Position numbers and translations under genes: made by a program
Shown here: piece after piece, positions 1-7,161 of the stretch
Layout: every line of letters starts with the position of its first letter
Position numbering within the stretch: position 1 is the stretch's first letter
Assembly (NCBI GenBank): GCA_050748045.1
Contig: JBOGIW010000280.1
Span: forward strand, 1-11,021
From: CAVYVZ01 sp050748045
Lineage (GTDB): Bacteria; Acidobacteriota; Vicinamibacteria; Vicinamibacterales; UBA2999
Reading direction: 5' to 3'
DNA: 11,021 bases
The notes under the pieces: model-generated
What the model saw: the letters and a program-made list of their open reading frames with translations, nothing else
What the model was told of the DNA's origin: nothing
Databases searched by the model: none

Positions 1-1
1 C

Positions 2-340
2 GTGCTCCTGGCGATCGCCACTGCGCTGACCGCAAGCGTGTGGACGGCAGCGCTGAACGTCGAATACCGCGACGTCCGCTTCGTGCTGCCGTTCGCGATC
101 CAGTTCTGGCTCTTCGCGACGCCGGTGGCCTATCCCGCGTCGCTCGTGCCGGAGCGCTGGCGGATGCTGTACGGCTTGAATCCGATGGCCACGGTGGTGG
201 AAGGCTTTCGCGCGGCCCTGCTCGGCACGCCGGGACCCGAACACATGGTGCTGCCGTCGGTCATCGTCGTGGCCGTGACGCTCGCGATCGGCGTGAAGTA
301 CTTCCGCCGGGTCGAAGGCACCTTCGCGGACGTGATCTGA
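2..340 (+). CDS. ABC-2 type polysaccharide export permease, C-terminal fragment (Wzm-like)
   Basis: This is the last 112 codons of an inner-membrane ABC transporter permease. The start lies before the window, so the GTG at position 2 is probably an internal valine. Three hydrophobic segments are visible at about fragment residues 1-18, 27-46 and 82-99. Between them are features typical of the polysaccharide/O-antigen ABC-2 permeases: a 'YRDVRF' loop (22-27), a 'PVAYP' turn (41-45) and an 'NP' followed by an amphipathic 'EGFRAALLG' helix (60-75). Family knowledge: two permease and two ATPase subunits move a finished, lipid-linked glycan from the cytoplasmic to the periplasmic face. The stop codon overlaps the start of the ATPase gene by one base (TGATG), as expected for a Wzm/Wzt pair. 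The family call is secure; the exact substrate (O-antigen, capsule or another glycan) cannot be read from this fragment. Confidence 0.9.
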   Translation: MLLAIATALTASVWTAALNVEYRDVRFVLPFAIQFWLFATPVAYPASLVPERWRMLYGLNPMATVVEGFRAALLGTPGPEHMVLPSVIVVAVTLAIGVKYFRRVEGTFADVI

Positions 341-1617
341 TGGCGGCCACGGCACTTCGTGTGAACGGCATCGGCAAGCAGTATCGGATCGGCGCGCGAC
401 AGGCCCGGCCCGACCAGCTCCGGGATCGCATCGCCGGCGCGGCGTCGGCCGCGTTCGGACGCCTGCTCAACAGGCGCCGCGCGTCCGCCGAGGAGACGAT
501 GATCTGGGCGCTGCGCGACGTCTCCTTCGACGTGCGGCAGGGCGACGTCGTCGGCATCATCGGCGGCAACGGCGCCGGCAAGTCGACGCTGCTGAAGATC
601 CTGTCGCGCATCACGGAGCCGACCGAGGGCACGGCGGAGGTGCGCGGCCGTGTCGGCTCGCTCCTCGAGGTGGGCACCGGCTTCCATCCCGAGCTCACCG
701 GCCGCGAGAACATCTTTTTGAACGGCGCCATCCTCGGCATGCGGCGCGCGGAGATCGCGCGCAAATTCGACGCGATCGTCGCCTTCGCCGGCGTGGAACG
801 CTTCATCGACACCGCCGTGAAGCACTACTCGAGCGGCATGTACGTCCGGCTCGCGTTTGCCGTGGCCGCCCACATGGAGCCCGACCTCCTCATCGTCGAC
901 GAGGTGCTCGCCGTTGGAGACGTGCACTTCCAGAAGAAGTGCCTCGGCAAGATGAACGAGGTGAGCCGTCAGGGGCGCACCATTCTCTTCGTCAGCCACA
1001 ACCTCGACGCCGTGCAGCGGCTGTGCAGCCGCGGGTTGCTGATCGATCGCGGCCGCGTGGCGGCGGATGGGCCGATGGGAGAGGTCGTGACGAAGTACCG
1101 GGCCGGCGACACGTGCGGCGAGGGGCTCGGCGTCTTCAACCCGGCCTCGCGCCGCGGCCGTGGCTGGGCCGAGATCGCCGACGTGCGGCTGATGACGCCA
1201 GAGGGCTACCGCACCGGCGCCCGCGCCGCCGACCAGGATCTCGTCTTCGAGATCGACCTCGCCGCCCGCGCCGGCGACGGCGCACGCCTGCGCGGCCTCG
1301 TCGTCGAGCTTGTGATCTCGTCCGACGAGGGGCACCCGCTCTGCAGCGTGATGAACGTGGATGACGAGGGGGTCGATCTGCCCGATGCCGCGGCCTGCAC
1401 CGTACGCGTGCGCATCCCGGCGCCGACATTCGTGCCAGGCGTGTATCGTCTCCGGACCTTCCTCGGCATCCCGCACCTGCAGCACGTCGACGAGATCGAC
1501 GACGCCCTCCAGTTCGAGGTGATGCCCCCCGTGCAGCCGTGGCGGCCGTACGAGCTGACCGCGGGTCGGGGCCACGTCTGCCGCCGGGCGGACTGGACGA
1601 CCGGGGTTCCGGCGTGA
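340..1617 (+). CDS. Polysaccharide ABC transporter ATP-binding protein with C-terminal recognition domain (Wzt-like)
   Basis: A 425-residue ATPase that powers glycan export. The nucleotide-binding domain covers about residues 5-260, with Walker A GGNGAGKST at 75-83, ABC signature 'YSSGMYVRLAF' at 163-173, Walker B 'LLIVDEVLAVGD' at 183-194 and the H-loop histidine in 'SH' at 219-220. All are intact. The insert of about 40 residues before 'WALRDVSF' and the 'GTGFHPELTGREN' stretch (112-124) are typical of the Wzt/RfbB/TagH branch. Residues about 265-410 form an extra domain rich in predicted beta strands, like the Wzt C-terminal beta-sandwich that in E. coli O9a recognises the capped non-reducing end of the glycan. 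The ATG at 340 is chosen because it overlaps the permease stop; an in-frame extension further upstream lies inside the permease gene. The ATPase call is certain. That the tail binds sugar is inferred from family resemblance. Confidence 0.95.
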   Translation: MAATALRVNGIGKQYRIGARQARPDQLRDRIAGAASAAFGRLLNRRRASAEETMIWALRDVSFDVRQGDVVGIIGGNGAGKSTLLKILSRITEPTEGTAEVRGRVGSLLEVGTGFHPELTGRENIFLNGAILGMRRAEIARKFDAIVAFAGVERFIDTAVKHYSSGMYVRLAFAVAAHMEPDLLIVDEVLAVGDVHFQKKCLGKMNEVSRQGRTILFVSHNLDAVQRLCSRGLLIDRGRVAADGPMGEVVTKYRAGDTCGEGLGVFNPASRRGRGWAEIADVRLMTPEGYRTGARAADQDLVFEIDLAARAGDGARLRGLVVELVISSDEGHPLCSVMNVDDEGVDLPDAAACTVRVRIPAPTFVPGVYRLRTFLGIPHLQHVDEIDDALQFEVMPPVQPWRPYELTAGRGHVCRRADWTTGVPA

Positions 1618-2537
1618 CGCACGGTATGGCGAGCACCGTCGTGACCGGCGCCAGCGGCTTCATCGGCGAAGCGCTCACGCGCCACCTGCGCTCGGCTGGC
1701 GAGCGGGTCCTGGCGATCGATCGCAATCCGTGCCCGGTGCCGGGCGTGCCGTCGGTCGAGCTCGACGTGGCCGCTCGCGGCGCGCTCCTGCCGCACGTCG
1801 AGGAGGGCGCCACCATCTATCACCTGGCGGCAAGCGCCGATGTCGCCGCGTCGGTGCGCGACCCGCGGCACGATTTGACGCATACCTTCGCGGCGATGTT
1901 CGAGGTGCTCGAGACGGCGCGGCACCGCCGCTGCCGCGTGATCTTCCCGTCCACGGCCTCCGTCTTCGATGTCGGCGAGCCGCTGCCGCTCGCCGAGCGC
2001 GCGTTCCCGCGGCCGACCTCGCCCTACGCGGCGGCGAAGCTCTCGGGCGAAGCGTACTGCTACGCCTACCATCGCTCGTACGGCGTGGACGTCCGCGTCG
2101 CGCGCCTGTTCAGCGTCTACGGCGCCGGCATGCGGCGCTTCGCCATACACGACCTGATTCGAAAGATCCAGCGCGACCCGGCCGAGCTCGAGGTGCTCGG
2201 CGACGGCATGCAGGTGCGCGACTACCTGTACGTGGACGACGCGGTGCGCGGCCTGGTGACGGTGGCCTCGCGCGGCCGGGCCGGCGAAGACTACAACGTC
2301 GCGTCGGGCCGGCCCGTTCGCCTCCTCGATCTGGCGCGGATGATCGCCGTCGAGATGGGAGTGCCTGCCATCCGCATCGTGCCGACCGGGCGGACGTTTC
2401 CCGGCGATACGCCGCGCTGGTTCGCCGACACGACGAAGACGCGCGCGCTCGGGTTCACCCCCGCCGTCCCGCTTCGCGACGGTCTCCGGCGGACGATTGC
2501 CTGGATGCGCCAGGCCGCGCCGGTCGGGTCCGCCTGA
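1614..2537 (+). CDS. NAD-dependent epimerase/dehydratase (extended SDR, sugar-nucleotide modifying)
   Basis: A 307-residue extended short-chain dehydrogenase/reductase of the nucleotide-sugar class. The Rossmann motif 'GASGFIG' sits at 12-18, the acid of 'AIDRN' at the end of strand 2 fits NAD binding, the catalytic Ser/Thr region is 'STASVF' (113-118), and the YxxxK pair is Y138/K142 in 'SPYAAAKLSGE'. A 'RDYLYVDD' segment (202-209) matches the conserved substrate-domain motif of UDP-glucose 4-epimerase and its relatives. Family knowledge: such enzymes epimerise or dehydrate NDP-hexoses in the cytoplasm to supply donors. The precise activity (4-epimerase, 4,6-dehydratase or reductase) cannot be decided by eye. 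The start is taken as the GTG that overlaps the upstream stop in a GTGA junction. The ATG at 1626 (303 residues) is an equally reasonable start, since neither has a clear ribosome site. Confidence 0.92.
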   Translation: MTHGMASTVVTGASGFIGEALTRHLRSAGERVLAIDRNPCPVPGVPSVELDVAARGALLPHVEEGATIYHLAASADVAASVRDPRHDLTHTFAAMFEVLETARHRRCRVIFPSTASVFDVGEPLPLAERAFPRPTSPYAAAKLSGEAYCYAYHRSYGVDVRVARLFSVYGAGMRRFAIHDLIRKIQRDPAELEVLGDGMQVRDYLYVDDAVRGLVTVASRGRAGEDYNVASGRPVRLLDLARMIAVEMGVPAIRIVPTGRTFPGDTPRWFADTTKTRALGFTPAVPLRDGLRRTIAWMRQAAPVGSA

Positions 2538-2538
2538 C

Positions 2539-3738
2539 ATGCCGTCACCAGACATCGTCTACGTCCTGCCGGACAAGCTCGGAGGCGTGTTCAACTTCTG
2601 CGGCAACCTGCTCGGCCACCGGGCGCGCGGGGGCCTCGCGCACCGAGCGGTCGTCACGCACAACCGCCACTCGGTGGACGTCCGCAGCGGCGAGCGCCTG
2701 CCGGCGGACAGCCAGGCGACGGTCGAGTACGAGCTGCCGATCGAGAACGTCTATGCGGTGCTCCGGCGCGTCCGCGAGGCGATCGACGGAACGGGGGCGC
2801 TCGTGGCGAACGACTGGGTCGAGCTCGGCGCCGTCTCGGCGTACCCGGTGGACCGCACCGTGTTCAGCATCGTGCACGGAGACTTCGAGTACTACTACGA
2901 CCTCGCGCGGAAGCACGAGCCCGAGGTCGATGCCTGGGTGACCTACTCCGAGGCGATCTACGCGCGGCTCCTCGACACGCTGCCGCATCGCGCCGCGACG
3001 ATCTTCCTGCGGCGCTACGGCGTGGAGATCGGCGCGTCGCGCCGCCCGGCGAGCGGACCGCTGCGGCTCCTGTACGCGGGCCGCATCGACCGCAACAAAG
3101 GCGTGTTCGACCTGCCCCACATCGATGCGGCGCTCGGGGACGCGGGGGTCCACGTCACGTGGACGGTTCAAGGCACGGGACCCGACGAACGAGACTTGAA
3201 GGCTGCGTGGCCGAATCCAGCCGTGCGATGGACGGGACGGCAGGCGATGGCACAGGTGCTGGCGGAGTACACGCGCCATGACGTGCTCGTGATGCCGAGC
3301 CGCGGCGAAGGGCTGCCGGTCGCTCTGCTCGAGGCGGGCGCGGCGGGCGTCGTCCCGGTGGCCAGCGATCTGGCGAGCGGCGTCCCCGAGATCGTGCGCA
3401 ACGGCGAGACCGGCTTCCGTGCGCGGGTGGGCGACCCGGCAGCCTTTGCGAGCGCCATCGCGGCGATCGCCGCGGACCGGCCGCGCCTGGAGCAGATGAG
3501 CGGCGCCATCCGCGTGCTCGTGGCGCGCGATTGGGACATCCGCACGCGCGCCCTCGAGTACGAGGCGCTCTTCGGCCGATGGCGCGAGCTGCGGCGTCCC
3601 CGCACGGGGAAGCGCGAGCGGCAGTACGGCAGCCGCCTCGACCGGCGCTGGATCCCGAACGGGATCGTTCGGACCGTGCGGCGCTTCACGCACCGGACGC
3701 GTCTCCGCGCGGGCCTCGGCGAGGGCAGCGCGCGATGA
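2539..3738 (+). CDS. Glycosyltransferase, GT-B fold, family 4-like, with Arg-rich C-terminal tail
   Basis: A 399-residue cytoplasmic glycosyltransferase. The N-terminal half opens with 'YVLPDKLGGVFNF' (8-20), a glycine-rich acceptor-side loop as in GT4 enzymes. The C-terminal half carries 'YAGRIDRNKG' (179-188), whose Arg and Lys contact the donor phosphates in this family. It also has the EX7E element with E257 and E265 in 'SRGEGLPVALLEA'. 'VPEIVRNGETGF' (282-293) is the usual GT4 element after it. The last 51 residues hold 16 arginines and could help dock the enzyme on the membrane. The start lies one base after the upstream stop (TGAcATG) and no strong ribosome site is visible, so coupled translation is likely. 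The retaining GT4 assignment is firm. The sugar donor and acceptor are unknown. Confidence 0.92.
   Translation: MPSPDIVYVLPDKLGGVFNFCGNLLGHRARGGLAHRAVVTHNRHSVDVRSGERLPADSQATVEYELPIENVYAVLRRVREAIDGTGALVANDWVELGAVSAYPVDRTVFSIVHGDFEYYYDLARKHEPEVDAWVTYSEAIYARLLDTLPHRAATIFLRRYGVEIGASRRPASGPLRLLYAGRIDRNKGVFDLPHIDAALGDAGVHVTWTVQGTGPDERDLKAAWPNPAVRWTGRQAMAQVLAEYTRHDVLVMPSRGEGLPVALLEAGAAGVVPVASDLASGVPEIVRNGETGFRARVGDPAAFASAIAAIAADRPRLEQMSGAIRVLVARDWDIRTRALEYEALFGRWRELRRPRTGKRERQYGSRLDRRWIPNGIVRTVRRFTHRTRLRAGLGEGSAR
3721..3725 (+). promoter_or_regulatory. Ribosome binding site for the methyltransferase at 3735
   Basis: GAGGG with nine bases between it and the ATG at 3735. It lies inside the end of the upstream glycosyltransferase gene and supports the ATGA-overlap start chosen for the methyltransferase. 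The match is short and the region is GC-rich, so chance cannot be excluded. Confidence 0.5.
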
Positions 3739-4859
3739 GGGCGCTGCTGAAACACGGCCTCCTGTCGGCCGTCGGCTTCGTGACGCGGCGGAGCGCGGTG
3801 CTCCTGGCCTCGGACGCGTCGCGCGAGGCGGAGATCCTGTCGCTCAACGCGCCGTATCGCGTCGCGGGAGAGCGGCTGACGATCCAGCTCCTCGAGCCGT
3901 CGCCGGGCGAGCTGCAGGTGATGCTCAGACCCGAGTCGGGCAACGTGCCCACGACCTGCCGGTTCCCCTACGACACCCCCGGACCGCTGACGATCGAGCT
4001 GCGCGACGGGTCGGTCTCTTTTGCCGGCCGCGTCGCCGGGACGGTATCCGGAGGGCACCGGATCATCGCGCGCCGGTTCTCGCTCGACTTCGAGATGACG
4101 GATCGCGCGGGCCGCCGGCGCCGGCGCGCCACGAGCCACTACATTCCGCGCGAGGGCCACGACGTCGATCGCGCGTACTTCTCGGGCGAGGACTACGTCG
4201 ATTACGAGGCCGAAAGCGCCGGCGTGCCTCGCGAGGTGATCGAGCTGGCGCGACGGCACGGGGTCCACGGTCCCGTCCTCGAGATCGGATGCGCGACCGG
4301 CGGCACGCTCGCGGCGCTCGGCGAGGCGGGGTTCGAGGCGTACGGGCTCGACGGGTCGGCGTGGGCCGTCAGCCAGGCACGGACCCGCGTCGGCGACCTC
4401 GTGTGGGAATGCGACGTCGAGCGCCATCCGCTGCCGGCGGCGCTCTCGGCGCGCGCGCCATTCGGATGTCTCGTGCTCGCGTCCGTGCTGGAGCACTTCG
4501 AGCACCCGATGGCCGTGCTGACGAAGCTGACCGCGGCAGCCGCGCCGGAGGCGGCCCTGATCGTGCTCACCACGAACGGCGACAGCCTCACTCGCCGGGT
4601 GTTCGGCCGCGACTGGGAAGGGTACTTCGACTGGACGCACAAGGGCGTCGACGCGGTCACGCCGCAGTCGTTGCGGTACTGGCTCGCGGAGCTGGGCTGG
4701 TCCATTCGCGAGCTGCGCACCTGGCACCTGTGGGACAGCTCCGGCGATCCGACGCACGCCACGCTGAGGGACTGGCACGCGGCCGATGCGCGGTTCAGGG
4801 CGCTCCTGGCCGAGCGCGAGCTGGGGGATTTCATCGCGTGCGTGGCGGTGCGGACATGA
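3735..4859 (+). CDS. SAM-dependent methyltransferase with unrecognised N-terminal beta-rich domain
   Basis: A 374-residue protein in two parts. Residues about 165-374 are a class I methyltransferase of the Methyltransf_11/23 type. Motif I is 'VLEIGCATGG' (181-190), the acidic end of strand 2 is in 'AYGLDGS' (202-208), and 'LASVLEHFEHP' (248-258) is the motif seen in many methyltransferases of polysaccharide clusters. Residues about 33-145 are strand-rich ('RLTIQLLEP', 'PLTIELRDG', 'SVSFAGRV'), contain an Arg-rich patch at 124-131, and match no domain I can name. The start ATG overlaps the previous stop (ATGA) and has a plausible ribosome site. In context it should methylate a sugar of the exported glycan or of its precursor. 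The target atom and sugar are not readable. The methyltransferase half is certain. The N-terminal half could be an acceptor-binding module, which is only a guess. Confidence 0.9.
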   Translation: MRALLKHGLLSAVGFVTRRSAVLLASDASREAEILSLNAPYRVAGERLTIQLLEPSPGELQVMLRPESGNVPTTCRFPYDTPGPLTIELRDGSVSFAGRVAGTVSGGHRIIARRFSLDFEMTDRAGRRRRRATSHYIPREGHDVDRAYFSGEDYVDYEAESAGVPREVIELARRHGVHGPVLEIGCATGGTLAALGEAGFEAYGLDGSAWAVSQARTRVGDLVWECDVERHPLPAALSARAPFGCLVLASVLEHFEHPMAVLTKLTAAAAPEAALIVLTTNGDSLTRRVFGRDWEGYFDWTHKGVDAVTPQSLRYWLAELGWSIRELRTWHLWDSSGDPTHATLRDWHAADARFRALLAERELGDFIACVAVRT

Positions 4860-5827
4860 CGCCCCCGCGCGCGCCGGCCGTGAGCGTGCTGATGACGGCC
4901 TTCAACCGTGAGCGCTACATCGGCGCGGCGATCGAGAGCGTGCTCGCGCAGACGTTCGACGACTTCGAGCTCGTGATCGTGGACGACGCGTCGAGCGACG
5001 GCACGCTGGACGTCGCGCGCCGCTACGCGGCGATGGACGCGCGCGTCAGGGTCGTGGCCAACGACCGGAACCTTGGAGACTACCCGAATCGGAACCATGC
5101 CGCGTCGCTCGCCCGTGGCCGGTTCCTGAAGTACCACGACTCGGATGATTTGATGTACCCGCACTGCCTGTCCACGATGGCGCCCGCCCTCGACGCCGAG
5201 CCGCGGGCGGCGTTTGCCGTCTCCACGGGATGGGCCTGGCCCGGCGGCCCGTGTCCGATGCTGCTGTCGCCTCGCCTCTGCTACGAGCGCGAGTTCCTCG
5301 GGCCGGGACTCTTCATGGCCGGCCCGGCCAGCGCCCTCTTTCGCACGGACGTTTTCCGCGCGCTGGGCGGCTTCGAGAACCACGGCGTGCCCTCCGACTT
5401 CGTGTTCTGGTTGAAGGCGTGCGCACGCCATTCGGCGCTCCTCGTTCCGGCGGATCTCTTCTGGTACCGCGAGCACGCGGGGCAGGAGCTTCGAGGCGAT
5501 CGCGCGGAGCGCGACCGGGCCAGGGCCGCCGGCCTGGCGTGGCAGGCGTTGCACGCGCCCGACTGCCCGCTCGGCACCGGGACGATCGCGCGCGCGCGCC
5601 GTAACTACGCGTTCATCCTCATCCGGGCGATCTGGCGCGACCTCCGGCGCGGCGCCTTCGGGCTGGCCGTCTACCGGTATCGTGCGGCGGGGCTCTCGAT
5701 GGCCCAGTGGCTGCGCTACGCGCGGCGCCCGCGGCGCTCGTCGCGCGCCGGCACACCGCTCACGCCTGACGGCGAGTTCCTCATCCCCCGATCGCTCGGC
5801 TGGCGCGCGGACCGCGTCGCGCCATGA
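4856..5827 (+). CDS. Glycosyltransferase family 2 (GT-A fold)
   Basis: A 323-residue family 2 glycosyltransferase, which transfers a sugar from a nucleotide donor with inversion at the cytoplasmic membrane face. The N-terminal 'VSVLMTAFNRERYIGAAIESVLAQTF' region (9-34), 'VIVDDASSDGT' (40-50) and the metal-binding 'HDSDD' (94-98) are the classical GT2 nucleotide-binding signatures. 'SALFRTDVFRALGGF' further on is the usual acceptor-side segment, followed by 'PSDFVFWLKACAR', which carries the place of the catalytic acid in the 'ED'-like position. The C-terminal 60 or so residues are basic and amphipathic without a clear transmembrane helix, so a peripheral membrane protein is likely. The ATG overlaps the upstream stop (ATGA), as does its own stop with the next gene. 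The family is certain. Donor and linkage are unknown. Confidence 0.94.
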   Translation: MTPPRAPAVSVLMTAFNRERYIGAAIESVLAQTFDDFELVIVDDASSDGTLDVARRYAAMDARVRVVANDRNLGDYPNRNHAASLARGRFLKYHDSDDLMYPHCLSTMAPALDAEPRAAFAVSTGWAWPGGPCPMLLSPRLCYEREFLGPGLFMAGPASALFRTDVFRALGGFENHGVPSDFVFWLKACARHSALLVPADLFWYREHAGQELRGDRAERDRARAAGLAWQALHAPDCPLGTGTIARARRNYAFILIRAIWRDLRRGAFGLAVYRYRAAGLSMAQWLRYARRPRRSSRAGTPLTPDGEFLIPRSLGWRADRVAP

Positions 5828-7161
5828 AGATCGTGCACGTGTGCGGGTGGTACTTCCCCGATTCGCTCGGCGGCACCGAGACGTATGTGGCCTCCGTCGC
5901 CGCGTGCCTCCACGCCGCCGGACATCACGTGGCGATTGCCGCGCCGGCGCCTGGCGCGGCGAGCGAGCGCACGTATACCTTCGAGGGTCTCCCGGTTTAT
6001 CGGTACCCGATTGCGGGCGACGCGACGCGTGACGAGGCGCAGCACACCGTGGCCGTGCGCGGCGCCGAGCGCTTCCACGCGTGGCTCCAGGCACACCGCC
6101 CCGACGTGGCGCACTTCCACACGTTCGTGACCGGCGTGGGGCCGCACGAGATCCGCGCCGCGCGTGCCGCCGGCGCGCGCATCGTGGTCACCACCCACTC
6201 CGGCAGCCTCGGGTTCCTCTGCCAGCGGGGGACGATGCTGCGGTGGGGGCGCGAGCTGTGCGACGGTCGCGTGGAGGTCGCCAAGTGCGCCGCCTGCGCC
6301 CTGCAGCAGCGCGGAATGCCGCGGCCAGCCGCCGCCCTGCTGGCACGCGTGCCTGTGTCGCTGGCGTCCGCCGCAGGGAGGGTTCCAGGCAAGGTGGGCA
6401 CGACGCTCGGCATGCCGGGGCTCATCGCGCGCAACCAGGCGCTCCAGCGGCAGATGCTCGCCGACGTCGATGCCTTCGTCGTCCTCTCCGAGTGGGCGCG
6501 CGCGACGGTCGTCGCCAACGACGGCGCCGGCGCGCCGATCGTCCTGAACCGGCTCGGCGTGCGGATCGACCGCGTGCGGCTCGCCGAGCTCCGCGCCGCG
6601 CCGCGGCCGCCACGGCGGAAGCACCTCCGCATCGCGTACGTCGGCCGCTTCGACCGGATCAAAGGCGTGCACGATCTCGCCCGCGCCATCCGTGCGCTCC
6701 CCGCCGGCGCGCAGGTGGCCTGCGAGCTCCGGGGCCCCGTGAGCAACCTGCGCGATCTCGCCGTGGCCGACGAGCTGAAGCGCATCGTCGGTCCCGACGC
6801 CTGGGTCAGGTTCGGTGAGCCGATCGAGCCCGCCGGCATCTTCGACTACCTGCGGGACATCGATCTGCTGTGCTGTCCGTCGCGAACGCTCGAGGGGGGA
6901 CCGACCGTGGCGCTCGAGGCGATGGCCGTGGGGACGCCCGTCCTCGGCACACGCATCGGCGCGCTCGCCGAGATGATCACCGACGGGGTGAACGGGCGGC
7001 TCGTGAAGCCGGGCGATCACCGCGCGCTCGCGCGCGCGATTCTGGCCGTGGCTGCGGACCGGGCCGGCACGCTCGACACGTGGAGGCGTCACCTGCCGCC
7101 GGTCCGCACGATGGCCGACGTCACACGCGACTACCTCGAGCTGTACACCACGCGTGCCTGA
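5824..7161 (+). CDS. Glycosyltransferase family 4 with four-cysteine insert
   Basis: A 445-residue GT-B glycosyltransferase, retaining by family. The N-terminal domain starts 'MKIVHVCGWYFPDSLGGTET' (1-20), with the double-glycine loop that binds the acceptor side. 'VAHFHT' (95-100) and 'VVTTHSGSLGFLC' (121-133) follow. An insert then carries C133, C146, C155 and C158 (the last two as CAAC), a spacing that suggests a bound metal. Similar cysteine sets occur in other GT4 proteins of polysaccharide loci. The C-terminal domain has 'YVGRFDRIKG' (272-281) with the donor-binding Arg and Lys, and an EX7E element at E357 and E365 in 'TLEGGPTVALEA'. It is somewhat longer than the typical GT4 of about 380 residues because of the insert. 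Both ends overlap neighbouring genes (ATGA at 5824; eight bases at 7154-7161). The family is certain; specificity is unknown. Confidence 0.94.
   Translation: MKIVHVCGWYFPDSLGGTETYVASVAACLHAAGHHVAIAAPAPGAASERTYTFEGLPVYRYPIAGDATRDEAQHTVAVRGAERFHAWLQAHRPDVAHFHTFVTGVGPHEIRAARAAGARIVVTTHSGSLGFLCQRGTMLRWGRELCDGRVEVAKCAACALQQRGMPRPAAALLARVPVSLASAAGRVPGKVGTTLGMPGLIARNQALQRQMLADVDAFVVLSEWARATVVANDGAGAPIVLNRLGVRIDRVRLAELRAAPRPPRRKHLRIAYVGRFDRIKGVHDLARAIRALPAGAQVACELRGPVSNLRDLAVADELKRIVGPDAWVRFGEPIEPAGIFDYLRDIDLLCCPSRTLEGGPTVALEAMAVGTPVLGTRIGALAEMITDGVNGRLVKPGDHRALARAILAVAADRAGTLDTWRRHLPPVRTMADVTRDYLELYTTRA

Noticed and set aside
40..339. In-frame extension of the ATPase gene upstream to an ATG at 40, adding 100 residues.
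   Set aside because: The extension lies in another frame of the permease gene, is low-complexity Arg/Ala/Gly-rich, and is not part of the Wzt family. The ATG at 340 gives the normal N terminus and the TGATG junction.
5585..5600. Alternating CG runs (also around 7021-7040) that might form Z-DNA or act as a signal.
   Set aside because: They are inside coding sequence and encode ordinary Ala/Arg residues. Such runs are common by chance at this base composition.
4202..6094. A 630-residue open frame on the minus strand, and several others of 350-540 residues (for example at 3168-4778, 5716-7263 and 9706-10998).
   Set aside because: They lie antisense to genes with clear catalytic motifs. Their products are Arg/Ala/His-rich with no recognisable domain. 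Long antisense frames are expected at this GC content and codon bias.
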